Source: Merdimonas sp963929015 (GTDB taxonomy: Bacteria > Bacillota > Clostridia > Lachnospirales > Lachnospiraceae). Taken from it: a DNA stretch of 64,000 nucleotides. Shown here in pieces: positions 45,463 to 54,074 of the stretch. The position numbers were made by a program, and so were the translations under genes. The notes under the pieces are model-generated. The model was not told the DNA's origin and did not search any database. It was given only the letters and a program-made list of their open reading frames with translations. Location: NCBI RefSeq assembly GCF_963929015.1, contig NZ_CAWVHE010000012.1:133104-197103 (forward strand), in the 5' to 3' direction. How positions within the stretch are numbered: position 1 is the stretch's first letter; the number at the start of each line of letters is the position of its first letter.

Positions 45463-47409
45463 ATGATCATTAATCATGAAACGGCCAGAAGGCTGGCCAT
45501 CTATTTCTTTTATGATAAAGGAGGGATCGTAGACAGCTACGTTCCCTATTTTCTGGAAGACTTAAAGAAAAATGTGACGGAGATCAGCATCGTCTGCAAC
45601 GGGAAGCTGACCGGGGAAGGCAAAGAGATCCTGGAAAAATACGGAGAAGTGTTTGTCCGGGAAAATAAAGGCTTTGATGTGTGGGCGTACAAGACTTCCC
45701 TGGAACACTACGGCTGGGAAAAGCTGGAGACCTATGATGAAGTGATCATGCTGAACAATACGATCATGGGGCCTGTCTATCCTTTCCGCGAGACGTTTGA
45801 AAAGATGGACGCAAGGGATCTGGACTTCTGGGGACTGACCGAGTACTTTAAGATCAAGGGCGATCCCTTTGGATATTCGCCGTACGGATATCTGCCAGAT
45901 CATGTCCAGTCTCACTGGATCGCCTGCAGAAAGAGCCTGGTATCAAGTCCTGCGTTTCATCAGTACTGGGAAAATATGCCCATGATCGAGGATTATGCTC
46001 AGGCAGTCGGAAAGCATGAGTCCATCTTTACCAAACATTTCGCTGATCAGGGCTACCGCTGGGGCGTTTCTGTGGAGTTTGAGGATCTTAGAAATTATAG
46101 CGGATATCCGCTGATGATGTGTCCGAAAAAGCTGGTGGAAGAGAGGAGATGCCCGATTTTTAAAAAGCGCAGTTTCTTCCATATGGTAGATGATTTCCTG
46201 AAGAACACAACCGGAGAACAGACCAGCGAACTCTTTGAGTACCTTAGGTACCACACAGATTATGACGTGGATATGATCTGGGACACCATTCTTCGGAATT
46301 ATCATCAGTATGACATTGTCAAGAATCTGAACCTGACTTATGTGCTTCCCACCAATCAGTATGACAGGGAGGCGCTGGAAAAACAGACCGCAGATCATAA
46401 GGTGGCTCTGGTGATGCACCTGTATTTTGAAGACCTCCTGGAGGAATCTTACAGGCATGTGTCATCCATGCCGGAAAATGCAGACATTTACCTGACCACA
46501 GATACGCCGGAAAAGAAGGCCGCGATCGAGAAGGTGTTCGCGGGGCTGCCCTGCCATAAACTGGAGGTGCGGCTGATCGAGAACCGGGGAAGGGACGTCA
46601 GCAGTCTGCTGGTGGGCGTCAAGGATGTGATCATGGATTACGATCTGGTCTGCTTTGTCCATGACAAGAAGACGGCCCAGGTAAAGCCGGGGACCATCGG
46701 AGCGTCCTTTGCCTACAAGTGTTTTGAAAACACCCTGTCCAACAAAGCCTATGTGGCAAATGTGATCCGCACCTTTGCAGATAATCCGAGGCTTGGGATT
46801 TTATCTCCGCCGGAGCCCAACCACAGTACCTTCTTTACAACGATTGGCTTTGAGTGGGGACCCAATTACAATGTAACCAGAAAGCTGGCCAAAGAGCTGG
46901 GGCTTACGGTGCCTATGAATGTGCTGGCGCCGCCGGTAGCTCCGCTTGGCACCATGTTCTGGTTCCGCCCAAAGGCCATGAAGCCTCTTTATGACAGAAA
47001 CTGGGAATACAAGGATTTCCCGCCGGAGCCCAACAAGATCGACGGCACGCTGCTCCATGCCATTGAGCGGATCTATCCCTTTGTGGTACAGCAGTCCGGA
47101 TATTATCCGGCCATCGGTATGACGGACCGGTTCGCGGCGATCGAATATCAGAATCTCCGCCATTATGTAAGGGGCTACAATCAGGTGCTGGTAAATAACG
47201 GCATCGGGCCTTATTACGATCAGATGCTGGCTCTGATGAATCAGGTGTTTGCGCTGCGGGGCTCCTTTAAGGCGGTGTTTAAGTTCCGGATGAAGCAGTA
47301 TCTTAAGAAATATCTTCCCAAGGGCGTTTACAGAAAGCTGAAAAAGAGATGGCGGAAGATGAAAGGCATTGATAACTATAACGGCGTAGAAGTGCAAGGT
47401 GAGGATTAG
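45463..47409 (+). CDS. Rhamnan synthesis protein F family glycosyltransferase (RgpF-like)
   Basis: 648 residues from ATG 45463 (AAAGGAGAG upstream). RgpF family features: AIYFFYDKGGIVDSYVPYFL at the start, NKGFDVWAYKTSLEHYG, VIMLNNTIMGPVYPF, then a second region with VALVMHLYFEDLLEES, LIENRGRDVSSLLVGV and DLVCFVHDKKT. In streptococci RgpF takes part in making rhamnose-glucose wall polysaccharide. It has no signal peptide; a basic tail (KYLPKGVYRKLKKRWRKM) probably touches the membrane. It lies between the exporter and two GT2 genes, 4 bases before the next ATG. Confidence 0.9.
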   Translation: MIINHETARRLAIYFFYDKGGIVDSYVPYFLEDLKKNVTEISIVCNGKLTGEGKEILEKYGEVFVRENKGFDVWAYKTSLEHYGWEKLETYDEVIMLNNTIMGPVYPFRETFEKMDARDLDFWGLTEYFKIKGDPFGYSPYGYLPDHVQSHWIACRKSLVSSPAFHQYWENMPMIEDYAQAVGKHESIFTKHFADQGYRWGVSVEFEDLRNYSGYPLMMCPKKLVEERRCPIFKKRSFFHMVDDFLKNTTGEQTSELFEYLRYHTDYDVDMIWDTILRNYHQYDIVKNLNLTYVLPTNQYDREALEKQTADHKVALVMHLYFEDLLEESYRHVSSMPENADIYLTTDTPEKKAAIEKVFAGLPCHKLEVRLIENRGRDVSSLLVGVKDVIMDYDLVCFVHDKKTAQVKPGTIGASFAYKCFENTLSNKAYVANVIRTFADNPRLGILSPPEPNHSTFFTTIGFEWGPNYNVTRKLAKELGLTVPMNVLAPPVAPLGTMFWFRPKAMKPLYDRNWEYKDFPPEPNKIDGTLLHAIERIYPFVVQQSGYYPAIGMTDRFAAIEYQNLRHYVRGYNQVLVNNGIGPYYDQMLALMNQVFALRGSFKAVFKFRMKQYLKKYLPKGVYRKLKKRWRKMKGIDNYNGVEVQGED

Positions 47410-47413
47410 ATCT

Positions 47414-49234
47414 ATGAAAAATAAGATCGACTATATGGATATGCTGAAAAAAGTATCCCCTTATAATATTAAGAAGGGGATACTTTATTTCCGGCACTAT
47501 GGAGCCAGAGGCTTCTGGGTAAAACTGACCGAGAGATTTCAGAAAGATGACATTGATTACCAGGAGTGGTATCAGAGGCATGTTCCGGATGAGAAAGAGT
47601 TAGAGAGACAGAGGAGAGAACGCTTTGCAAAGCGACCTCTGATCAGTATTCTGGTGCCGGTGTATCGCACTCCGATCCCGTTTCTTGCGGATATGATCGA
47701 TTCAGTGCGGGCGCAGACCTACGGAAACTGGGAGCTGTGCATTGCCAATGCAGATCCTTCATGCCGGGAAGTGGGCGATTATCTTAGAACGGTCTGTGCG
47801 GAGGAGCCCAGGATAAAGGTCAAAGACGTGCCGGAGAATGAAGGGATCGCCCAGAACACCAATGCGGCGCTTTCCATTGCTTCCGGAGAATACATCGGGT
47901 TTCTGGACCATGACGACCTTCTGACCGCAGACGCTCTCTATGAAATGGTAAAATGTATGAATGAGAGGGAGGATGTGGAGGTGCTCTACTCGGATGAGGA
48001 TAAGATCACCTCGGATTCCAGAGAGTATTTTGCTCCACACTTCAAACCGGACTTTAACCTGGATCTTCTTCGCTCCAATAATTATTTCTGCCATTTTGTG
48101 GTGGCAAAAAAGGAGCTGATCCTGCAGGTGGGAGCGTTCCGGGGAGCCTTTAACGGAGCCCAGGATTACGACCTGGTGCTGCGTCTGGTGGAGCAGGCAA
48201 AGGCTGTGGGACATGTCCCCAGGATCCTCTATCACTGGAGAGTCCACAAGGCGTCTACGGCGGATAATCCTATGAGCAAGATGTATGCTTATGATGCCGG
48301 AAAGCGGGCCATAGAAGAGCATCTGAAACGGTGCGGCCAGGAGGCGGAAGTTTCTCACACCAAAGACCTTGGGTTCTACCGGGTGAAATACGCCCTACGG
48401 GAACGTCCGCTGGTATCCATTCTGATCCCCAACAAGGATCAGGCGGATACGTTAGGACAGTGCATCCGTTCGATCAGGGAAAAGACCGGGTATTCCAATT
48501 ATGAGATCATCGTCATTGAAAATAATAGTGTGGAAGAAGAAACATTTTCTTATTATGAGGAGCTGCAGAAGGACGAACAGGTGCGGGTCGTATACTGGAA
48601 GGATGAGTTTAATTACTCTGCCATCAATAATTTTGGCGCAGGCTATGCAAGAGGAGAGTATCTGCTGTTCCTGAACAATGACATTGAGGTGATCGACGCA
48701 GACTGGCTGGAGGAACTTCTGGCCAACTGTGAAAGAGAAGAAGTAGGCATTGTGGGAGCTAAACTCTATTACCCGGATGATACGGTGCAGCACGCAGGGA
48801 TCGTGGTAGGCATCGGAGGCATTGCCGGAAATATGTTCGTGGGCCTGAAGAGGGGCTATACCGGATATATGCACAAAGCCGTGCTGCAGCAGGATTTAAG
48901 CGCGGTGACAGCGGCCTGTATGCTGATGAAGCGAAAGGCCTTTGAGGAAGTGGGCGGATTTGAGGAAAAGCTCAAAGTGGCCTTTAATGATGTAGATCTC
49001 TGCCTGAAGGTGAGAAAGGCCGGGTATCTGGTGGTTTTTGATCCCTTTGCAGAGCTTTATCACTATGAATCCAAAAGCCGGGGAGCCGAGGATACGCCGG
49101 AGAAGATCCGCAGGTTTCAGAGCGAGATTGAATTTATGCGGAACCGGTGGATCGAGATCCTGAAAAACGGGGATCCGATGTATAATCGCAATTTAAGTCT
49201 GAAAAAGTGGGACTATTCGCTGAAAGGGAATTAG
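47414..49234 (+). CDS. Two-domain GT2 glycosyltransferase (rhamnosyltransferase-like)
   Basis: 606 residues from ATG 47414 (AAGGTGAGG upstream; the GTG at 47399 lies within that site). Two GT2 domains in tandem: the first at about 73-290 with ISILVPVYRTPIPFLADMI, YIGFLDHDDLLT and YDLVLRLVEQ; the second at about 330-560 with VSILIPNKDQADTLGQCI, YLLFLNNDIEVID and FNDVDLCLKVRKAGY. Both keep the acidic DxD-type residues, so both may be active. In rhamnan loci such enzymes add rhamnose or other sugars during chain growth. Confidence 0.88.
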   Translation: MKNKIDYMDMLKKVSPYNIKKGILYFRHYGARGFWVKLTERFQKDDIDYQEWYQRHVPDEKELERQRRERFAKRPLISILVPVYRTPIPFLADMIDSVRAQTYGNWELCIANADPSCREVGDYLRTVCAEEPRIKVKDVPENEGIAQNTNAALSIASGEYIGFLDHDDLLTADALYEMVKCMNEREDVEVLYSDEDKITSDSREYFAPHFKPDFNLDLLRSNNYFCHFVVAKKELILQVGAFRGAFNGAQDYDLVLRLVEQAKAVGHVPRILYHWRVHKASTADNPMSKMYAYDAGKRAIEEHLKRCGQEAEVSHTKDLGFYRVKYALRERPLVSILIPNKDQADTLGQCIRSIREKTGYSNYEIIVIENNSVEEETFSYYEELQKDEQVRVVYWKDEFNYSAINNFGAGYARGEYLLFLNNDIEVIDADWLEELLANCEREEVGIVGAKLYYPDDTVQHAGIVVGIGGIAGNMFVGLKRGYTGYMHKAVLQQDLSAVTAACMLMKRKAFEEVGGFEEKLKVAFNDVDLCLKVRKAGYLVVFDPFAELYHYESKSRGAEDTPEKIRRFQSEIEFMRNRWIEILKNGDPMYNRNLSLKKWDYSLKGN

Positions 49235-49242
49235 GCGCTGGT

Positions 49243-50196
49243 ATGAAAGAAGTAACGGTAGTAATACCAAATTATAAAGGAAAAGAATATCTGCTGGCCT
49301 GCGTGGAGAGCATTTATGAAAATACGGACCAGGAGACAGAGATCCTGATCGTAGATAATGCCTCGCAGGACGGCAGTATGGAAGAGGTACAGGAAAAATA
49401 TCCCGGGGTCCGCTGTGTGTTTCTGGAGAAGAATTATGGATTTTGCAGGGCTGTCAATGTGGGGATCGAACAGGCCGGGACGCCTTATGTATTCCTCTTA
49501 AACAACGACACTCTGGTCTGCCGCCATGCCATTGATTATCTGACAGCTGCTCTGAAGGCGGATCCTGCTGCTTTTTCTGCGGAGGCAAAGATGATCCAGT
49601 ATCAGGACCGGACAAAGATCGACAGCGCCGGTACGTTTTACAATGCGTTTGGCTGGGCGTTTGCCAGGGGCAAGGACAAGTCCGCTGCGAAATATAACCG
49701 CGCCTGCCGGGCGTTTGCAGCCTGCGGGGGCGCGGCGCTTTACCGGCGGGAGGTGTTTGACCGGATCGGTGATTTTGACGAGGCTCATTTTGCCTATCTG
49801 GAAGATGTGGACGTGGGATACCGGGCCAGGATTGCGGGCTATCACAACCTCTATGTGCCGTCAGCCCGGATCATCCATGTAGGGAGCGCGTCCAGCGGAT
49901 CCAGACACAACGAGTTCAAAGTGCATCTGTCGGCCAGAAATAATGTGTATCTGATTTACAAAAATATGCCGCCGCTTCAGATTTTTTTGAATCTGCCCTT
50001 CCTGTTTGCAGGGTTTCTGGTGAAATTTTTGTTTTTCCTGAAAAAGGGAATGGGGAAGGCATACATAAAAGGACTTCTGGAAGCGCCGGAGCTGATGAAA
50101 AAAGAGAAAAAAGTCCGGTATCAGAAGAAAAATATTCGGAATTATTTAAAAATTCAGATCGAACTGTGGATCAATATCCTTCGACTCTTTTCGTGA
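49243..50196 (+). CDS. GT2 glycosyltransferase (RfbF/WbbL-like rhamnosyltransferase)
   Basis: 317 residues from ATG 49243; the ribosome-binding site is weak, so coupling to the preceding gene (8 bases away) is likely. VTVVIPNYKGKEYLLACV, ILIVDNASQDGSMEEV, NYGFCRAVNVGIEQAG, VFLLNNDT (the DxD region) and AYLEDVDVGYRARIAGY define a WbbL-type GT2. A hydrophobic stretch near 255-275 may be a membrane contact. It is the last gene before a promoter and a new transcription unit. The exact linkage formed is unknown. Confidence 0.87.
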   Translation: MKEVTVVIPNYKGKEYLLACVESIYENTDQETEILIVDNASQDGSMEEVQEKYPGVRCVFLEKNYGFCRAVNVGIEQAGTPYVFLLNNDTLVCRHAIDYLTAALKADPAAFSAEAKMIQYQDRTKIDSAGTFYNAFGWAFARGKDKSAAKYNRACRAFAACGGAALYRREVFDRIGDFDEAHFAYLEDVDVGYRARIAGYHNLYVPSARIIHVGSASSGSRHNEFKVHLSARNNVYLIYKNMPPLQIFLNLPFLFAGFLVKFLFFLKKGMGKAYIKGLLEAPELMKKEKKVRYQKKNIRNYLKIQIELWINILRLFS

Positions 50197-50242
50197 AAAA
50201 CTTATGTTTCTCTTAAAAATCATACAGAATGTTGTGTTTTCC

Positions 50243-50271
50243 TTGCGTAACTGTGCAAAATAATGTATGAT
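50243..50271 (+). promoter_or_regulatory. Promoter for the sugar-transferase/LCP unit
   Basis: TTGCGT (50243-50248), a 17-base spacer and TATGAT (50266-50271), 53 bases before GTG 50325. Confidence 0.5.
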
Positions 50272-50324
50272 AAGTTGAGTATGTTACAAAATTATTACGG
50301 AAAAGTTTCGGAGTTGATGATGTT

Positions 50325-51728
50325 GTGATACGGGAAAATCAACCGCTTTTAAATCGTCTGCAGGTAGCAATCGACGGGATCATTATCATCATTTCCTATG
50401 TACTTGCATGGTATCTGCGATTTAAAAGCGGGATTTTTGAATTAGACCCCTGGTTTTTATCCCTGCGGGCCTATCTGTCGGCGCTGATTTTTATTGTGCC
50501 GGGTTATCTGCTGCTCTATTATATTTTTCAGCTGTATGTGCCAAGGCGGATGCGGGGAAGAAGGCTGGAGGCGTGGAACGTGCTCCAGGCCAATACCATC
50601 GGCCTGCTGGCTTTTATATTGATCTTGTATTTCCGCCATCAGTCGGATTTTTCGCGATTGATGATTTTTATTTTCTATGTGCTGAATGTATTTCTGGAAG
50701 TTTTGTCCAGAAATGTGATCCGTTATGCGCTGCGGAGGATGCGGAGCAAAGGCTATAATCAGAAGCATGTGCTTTTGATCGGCTACAGCCGGGCTGCGGA
50801 GGAGTACATCGACAGGGTTCGCCAGAATCCGGAGTGGGGGTACAACATCCGGGGGATTCTCGCGGATAATATGCAAAGGGGTACGGAATACAAAGGCGTG
50901 AAAGTCCTGGGAAGGATTGACAACCTGGAGATCGTACTGCCGCAGAACCGTCTGGATGAGATCATTATCACCCTTGGCCTTGCAGAATATCATAAGCTGG
51001 AGCGCATTGTAAATATGTGCGAGAAGTCCGGGGTGCATACCAAGTTTGTGCCGGATTACAATAAAGTAATCCCAAGCCGGGCCTATACGGAGGATATTCA
51101 GGGGCTGCCTGTGGTCAACATCCGCAGAGTTCCCTTAAATGATCCGCTGAACCGGTGGCTGAAGCGGATCGTAGATATTTTCGGAGCGCTGGTGGCCATC
51201 GTGATCTTCTCACCGGTGATGCTTGTGGTGACCATTGCCATCAAGGCTACGTCCCCGGGACCGCTGATCTTTGTACAGGAGCGGGTAGGGCTTCACAACC
51301 GGCCTTTTAAGATGTACAAATTCCGCTCCATGGTGGTGCAGAACGAGATGACAGAAAAAGGGGAGTGGACCACCAGAAACGACCCGCGGGTGACTGCGGT
51401 GGGGAAATTGATCCGCAAAACCAGTATTGACGAGTTCCCGCAGTTCTTTAACGTACTTAAGGGAGATATGAGTCTGGTCGGACCAAGACCGGAGCGTCCC
51501 CAGTTTGTGGAAAAGTTCAGGGAAGAGATCCCAAGATATATGATCAAGCATCAGGTTCGTCCGGGAATCACCGGCTGGGCGCAGATCAATGGATACCGGG
51601 GAGACACTTCTATCTATAAACGGATCGAATATGATCTGTATTATATTGAGAACTGGACGCTGGGACTGGATATCAAGATTATTATCCTTACATTTTTTAA
51701 AGGATTTGTAAATAAGAACGCCTATTGA
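50325..51728 (+). CDS. Undecaprenyl-phosphate sugar-1-phosphate transferase (WbaP/CpsE-like)
   Basis: 467 residues from GTG 50325. Four N-terminal membrane helices (about 15-125), a CoA-binding-like middle domain (VLLIGYSRAAEEYIDRV, PQNRLDEIIITL), a fifth hydrophobic segment near 290, and the bacterial sugar transferase domain: FVQERVGLHNRPFKMYKFRS, KTSIDEFPQFFNVLKGDMSL and VGPRPERPQF, then PGITGWAQINGYRG. It transfers a sugar-1-phosphate (often glucose or galactose) from a nucleotide donor to undecaprenyl phosphate, starting polymer synthesis on the cytoplasmic face. It leads a unit with an LCP ligase 16 bases downstream. Confidence 0.92.
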   Translation: MIRENQPLLNRLQVAIDGIIIIISYVLAWYLRFKSGIFELDPWFLSLRAYLSALIFIVPGYLLLYYIFQLYVPRRMRGRRLEAWNVLQANTIGLLAFILILYFRHQSDFSRLMIFIFYVLNVFLEVLSRNVIRYALRRMRSKGYNQKHVLLIGYSRAAEEYIDRVRQNPEWGYNIRGILADNMQRGTEYKGVKVLGRIDNLEIVLPQNRLDEIIITLGLAEYHKLERIVNMCEKSGVHTKFVPDYNKVIPSRAYTEDIQGLPVVNIRRVPLNDPLNRWLKRIVDIFGALVAIVIFSPVMLVVTIAIKATSPGPLIFVQERVGLHNRPFKMYKFRSMVVQNEMTEKGEWTTRNDPRVTAVGKLIRKTSIDEFPQFFNVLKGDMSLVGPRPERPQFVEKFREEIPRYMIKHQVRPGITGWAQINGYRGDTSIYKRIEYDLYYIENWTLGLDIKIIILTFFKGFVNKNAY

Positions 51729-51744
51729 TCATAAAGGGGAAGAT

Positions 51745-52971
51745 ATGGCAAAGAGACGAGACCAAAGACAGGAACGCCCGGTAAGACCGGAGCAGAGGAA
51801 AAGGACTGCAAAAGAAGTCCGGCTTGCGAAGGAAGAGAGAAAGAAAAGGATCCGCAGGAGAAGACGCAGGAGGATCCTGGTCCTTTTACTGGAGATCCTG
51901 ATCCTTGCAGCATTATCTGTGGCTGCGTATGCCATCTTTAAACTGGATAAACTGGATCATGTGACCTTGAATGTAGACACCAACGGCTGGACGCAGGAAG
52001 GATATACCAACATCGCCCTGTTTGGAAATGACAGCAGAGGCGAGGGCGGCGAGGACGGCGGCCCGGCAAGAAGCGATACCATCATTATCGCCAGTCTGAA
52101 TAATGAGACCAAAGAAGTGAAGCTGGTGTCCGTATACCGGGATACCATGCTGGAGCAGGAAGGCCAGCACTATGACAAGGCCAATGTGGCCTATGCCCAG
52201 GGAGGTCCGGAAGAAGCGGTAAATATGCTGAACAGGAATCTGGATCTGGACATTCAGGACTATGTCAGTGTCAATTTCCTGGCTCTGGCAGACGTAGTAG
52301 ATCTTCTGGGTGGCATCGAGCTGGATCTGACTTACGAAGAAGTTGTTCATATGAACAATTACTGTGTGGAAACATCCGAAGTCACAGGCAAGGATTATGA
52401 AAGGATCGAGCCGGAAGAAGCCGGCACCTATCATCTGAACGGCGTGCAGGCCGTATCCTATGCAAGGATCCGCTATACGTCGGGAGGAGATTTTACAAGA
52501 ACCGAGCGTCAGCGGCTTCTGATCGAAAAGGTAGCGGAAAAGGCCAAGAAAGCCGGCATTGTAAAGATCAATGAGATCATTGACGAGGTACTGCCGGAAG
52601 TATCTACCAGTCTTACGCCAAAGGAAATCCTGTCCATGGCCGTGGGCGTGTTTGACTACACCATAGGGGAGACAAAAGGATTCCCCTTTGACGCGGCCAC
52701 ACCGGAAGCGGTGCCCGGATATACCGGCTCTTATGTGGTGCCGGTGGGACTGGAGAAAAACGTAGTGGATCTGCATGAGTTCCTGTTCCCGGGAGAACCC
52801 TATACACCGACGGAGACGCTGACCTTTATCAGTGACAATATCGCATATATCACCGGCTATTATCCGGATCCTGAGGAGTCGGAGGATGAAAGTGCAGACG
52901 GATCTGCTGCAGGAGATGGCGGCGACAGCGGCGCGCAGGATGCGGCAGGCAGTCTGGAAGGGGATGAGTAA
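51745..52971 (+). CDS. LytR-CpsA-Psr family protein, first
   Basis: 408 residues. A very basic cytoplasmic start with RRRRRRR, one membrane helix at about 50-68 (ILVLLLEILILAALSVAAYA), then an extracellular LCP domain (about 88-330): NIALFGNDSRG, RSDTIIIASLNNETKEVKLV, SVYRDTMLE, and HLNGVQAVSYARIRYTSGGD with FTRTERQRLLI. The conserved Arg and Asp residues that bind the polyprenyl pyrophosphate are present. LCP enzymes attach teichoic acids or capsule/rhamnan to peptidoglycan. The C terminus is short, acidic and Ser/Gly-rich. A second LCP gene lies at 54075. Confidence 0.92.
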   Translation: MAKRRDQRQERPVRPEQRKRTAKEVRLAKEERKKRIRRRRRRRILVLLLEILILAALSVAAYAIFKLDKLDHVTLNVDTNGWTQEGYTNIALFGNDSRGEGGEDGGPARSDTIIIASLNNETKEVKLVSVYRDTMLEQEGQHYDKANVAYAQGGPEEAVNMLNRNLDLDIQDYVSVNFLALADVVDLLGGIELDLTYEEVVHMNNYCVETSEVTGKDYERIEPEEAGTYHLNGVQAVSYARIRYTSGGDFTRTERQRLLIEKVAEKAKKAGIVKINEIIDEVLPEVSTSLTPKEILSMAVGVFDYTIGETKGFPFDAATPEAVPGYTGSYVVPVGLEKNVVDLHEFLFPGEPYTPTETLTFISDNIAYITGYYPDPEESEDESADGSAAGDGGDSGAQDAAGSLEGDE

Positions 52972-52976
52972 GGCGG

Positions 52977-53999
52977 ATGGAACAACAGAAGATCTTGCTG
53001 ATCGCACCTGTTTTTTTCAATTATTATAAGGATATCCTGACAGAGCTTAGAGCCCTTGGGTATGAGGCGGATTACCTCTGTGACACTTACAGCAATTCCA
53101 GCCTTTCCAAAGCTGCCGGCAGGATCAGCAAGAAGCTGATCCGCGGCGCCATGGAACGCACGTTTCGTAAAAAGATCCTGCCAGGACTGGGAAAAAAGCA
53201 GTACCATACAGTGCTTGTAGTGGCAGGGATGACCTTTGCTTTTTTTCCGGACATGGTAAAGCGGATGAAAGAGACGCAAACCGGGGCAAGGTTTGTTCTG
53301 TATCAGTGGGATTCCAGGGAAAATCTTCCTTATATAGAGAAGATCCATCCGTATTTTGACCGGATCTTTACGTTTGATCCCAAAGACGCCCGGGAAAACC
53401 CGGACTGTACCTTGCTCCCGCTTTTTTATAACCGAAGATATGAAGCGGTCGGGAAAGAAAAGCCCGCCGGAACCTGGAAGTACGACTGTACCTATGTGGG
53501 AACGGCTCATCCCAGGAAGTACCGCCAGATCAATGAAATGGCAGCGGCGCTGCGTCCCTGTCTGCCAAGACAGTTTATTTATCACTATATGCCCTCCAGG
53601 CTGAAATATGTCTACCACAAGCTGACGGCCAGAGAATACCGGAAAGCGCGGTTTCAGGAGTTTCAGCGGGAAAAGATCCCCGGAGAGGAGCTGGCAGAGC
53701 TGTTTGGGGAATCCAGGTGCATCCTGGACGCGCCCCAGGACGGACAAAGGGGGCTTACGATCCGCACCTTGGAATGTCTGGGTGCAAAGCGCAAGCTGAT
53801 CACGACCAACCCGGAAGTAAGAAATTACGATTTTTTTCGGGAAACCAACATTTATGTTTACGATGGAGAGCCGGATCCGGACAATGTGTTCTTTACCGGC
53901 GAGTATGAAGAACTCCCTCCTTCGGTTTACCGGAAATATTCTCTGCGGTCATGGATCGGGTTCGTTCTGGAAGAGCCGAAAAGTGGGGGTAAATGTTGA
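52977..53999 (+). CDS. Glycosyltransferase-like protein (CgeB/GT-B type)
   Basis: 340 residues starting 5 bases after the LCP stop. N-terminal KILLIAPVFFNYYKDILTEL looks like the first Rossmann strand of a GT-B enzyme. FVLYQWDSRENLPY, FTFDPKDARENP and a C-terminal GQRGLTIRTLECLGAKRKLI with the donor-binding Glu recall CgeB-like and lipopolysaccharide-type glycosyltransferases. No signal peptide or membrane helix. By place between two LCP genes it should add a sugar to the wall polymer. The family assignment is by pattern only. Confidence 0.65.
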   Translation: MEQQKILLIAPVFFNYYKDILTELRALGYEADYLCDTYSNSSLSKAAGRISKKLIRGAMERTFRKKILPGLGKKQYHTVLVVAGMTFAFFPDMVKRMKETQTGARFVLYQWDSRENLPYIEKIHPYFDRIFTFDPKDARENPDCTLLPLFYNRRYEAVGKEKPAGTWKYDCTYVGTAHPRKYRQINEMAAALRPCLPRQFIYHYMPSRLKYVYHKLTAREYRKARFQEFQREKIPGEELAELFGESRCILDAPQDGQRGLTIRTLECLGAKRKLITTNPEVRNYDFFRETNIYVYDGEPDPDNVFFTGEYEELPPSVYRKYSLRSWIGFVLEEPKSGGKC

Positions 54000-54024
54000 A
54001 TTTTCGCAGAAAATAAGGTATGAT
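53996..54024 (+). promoter_or_regulatory. Promoter for the second LCP gene
   Basis: TTGAAT (53996-54001), a 17-base spacer and TATGAT (54019-54024). The -35 box overlaps the stop codon of the preceding glycosyltransferase. The second LCP gene may thus be expressed separately. Confidence 0.55.
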
Positions 54025-54074
54025 GTAAAACGAATATAATTTGAGGGAATGATACGAAGGAAAGGATAGAGGCT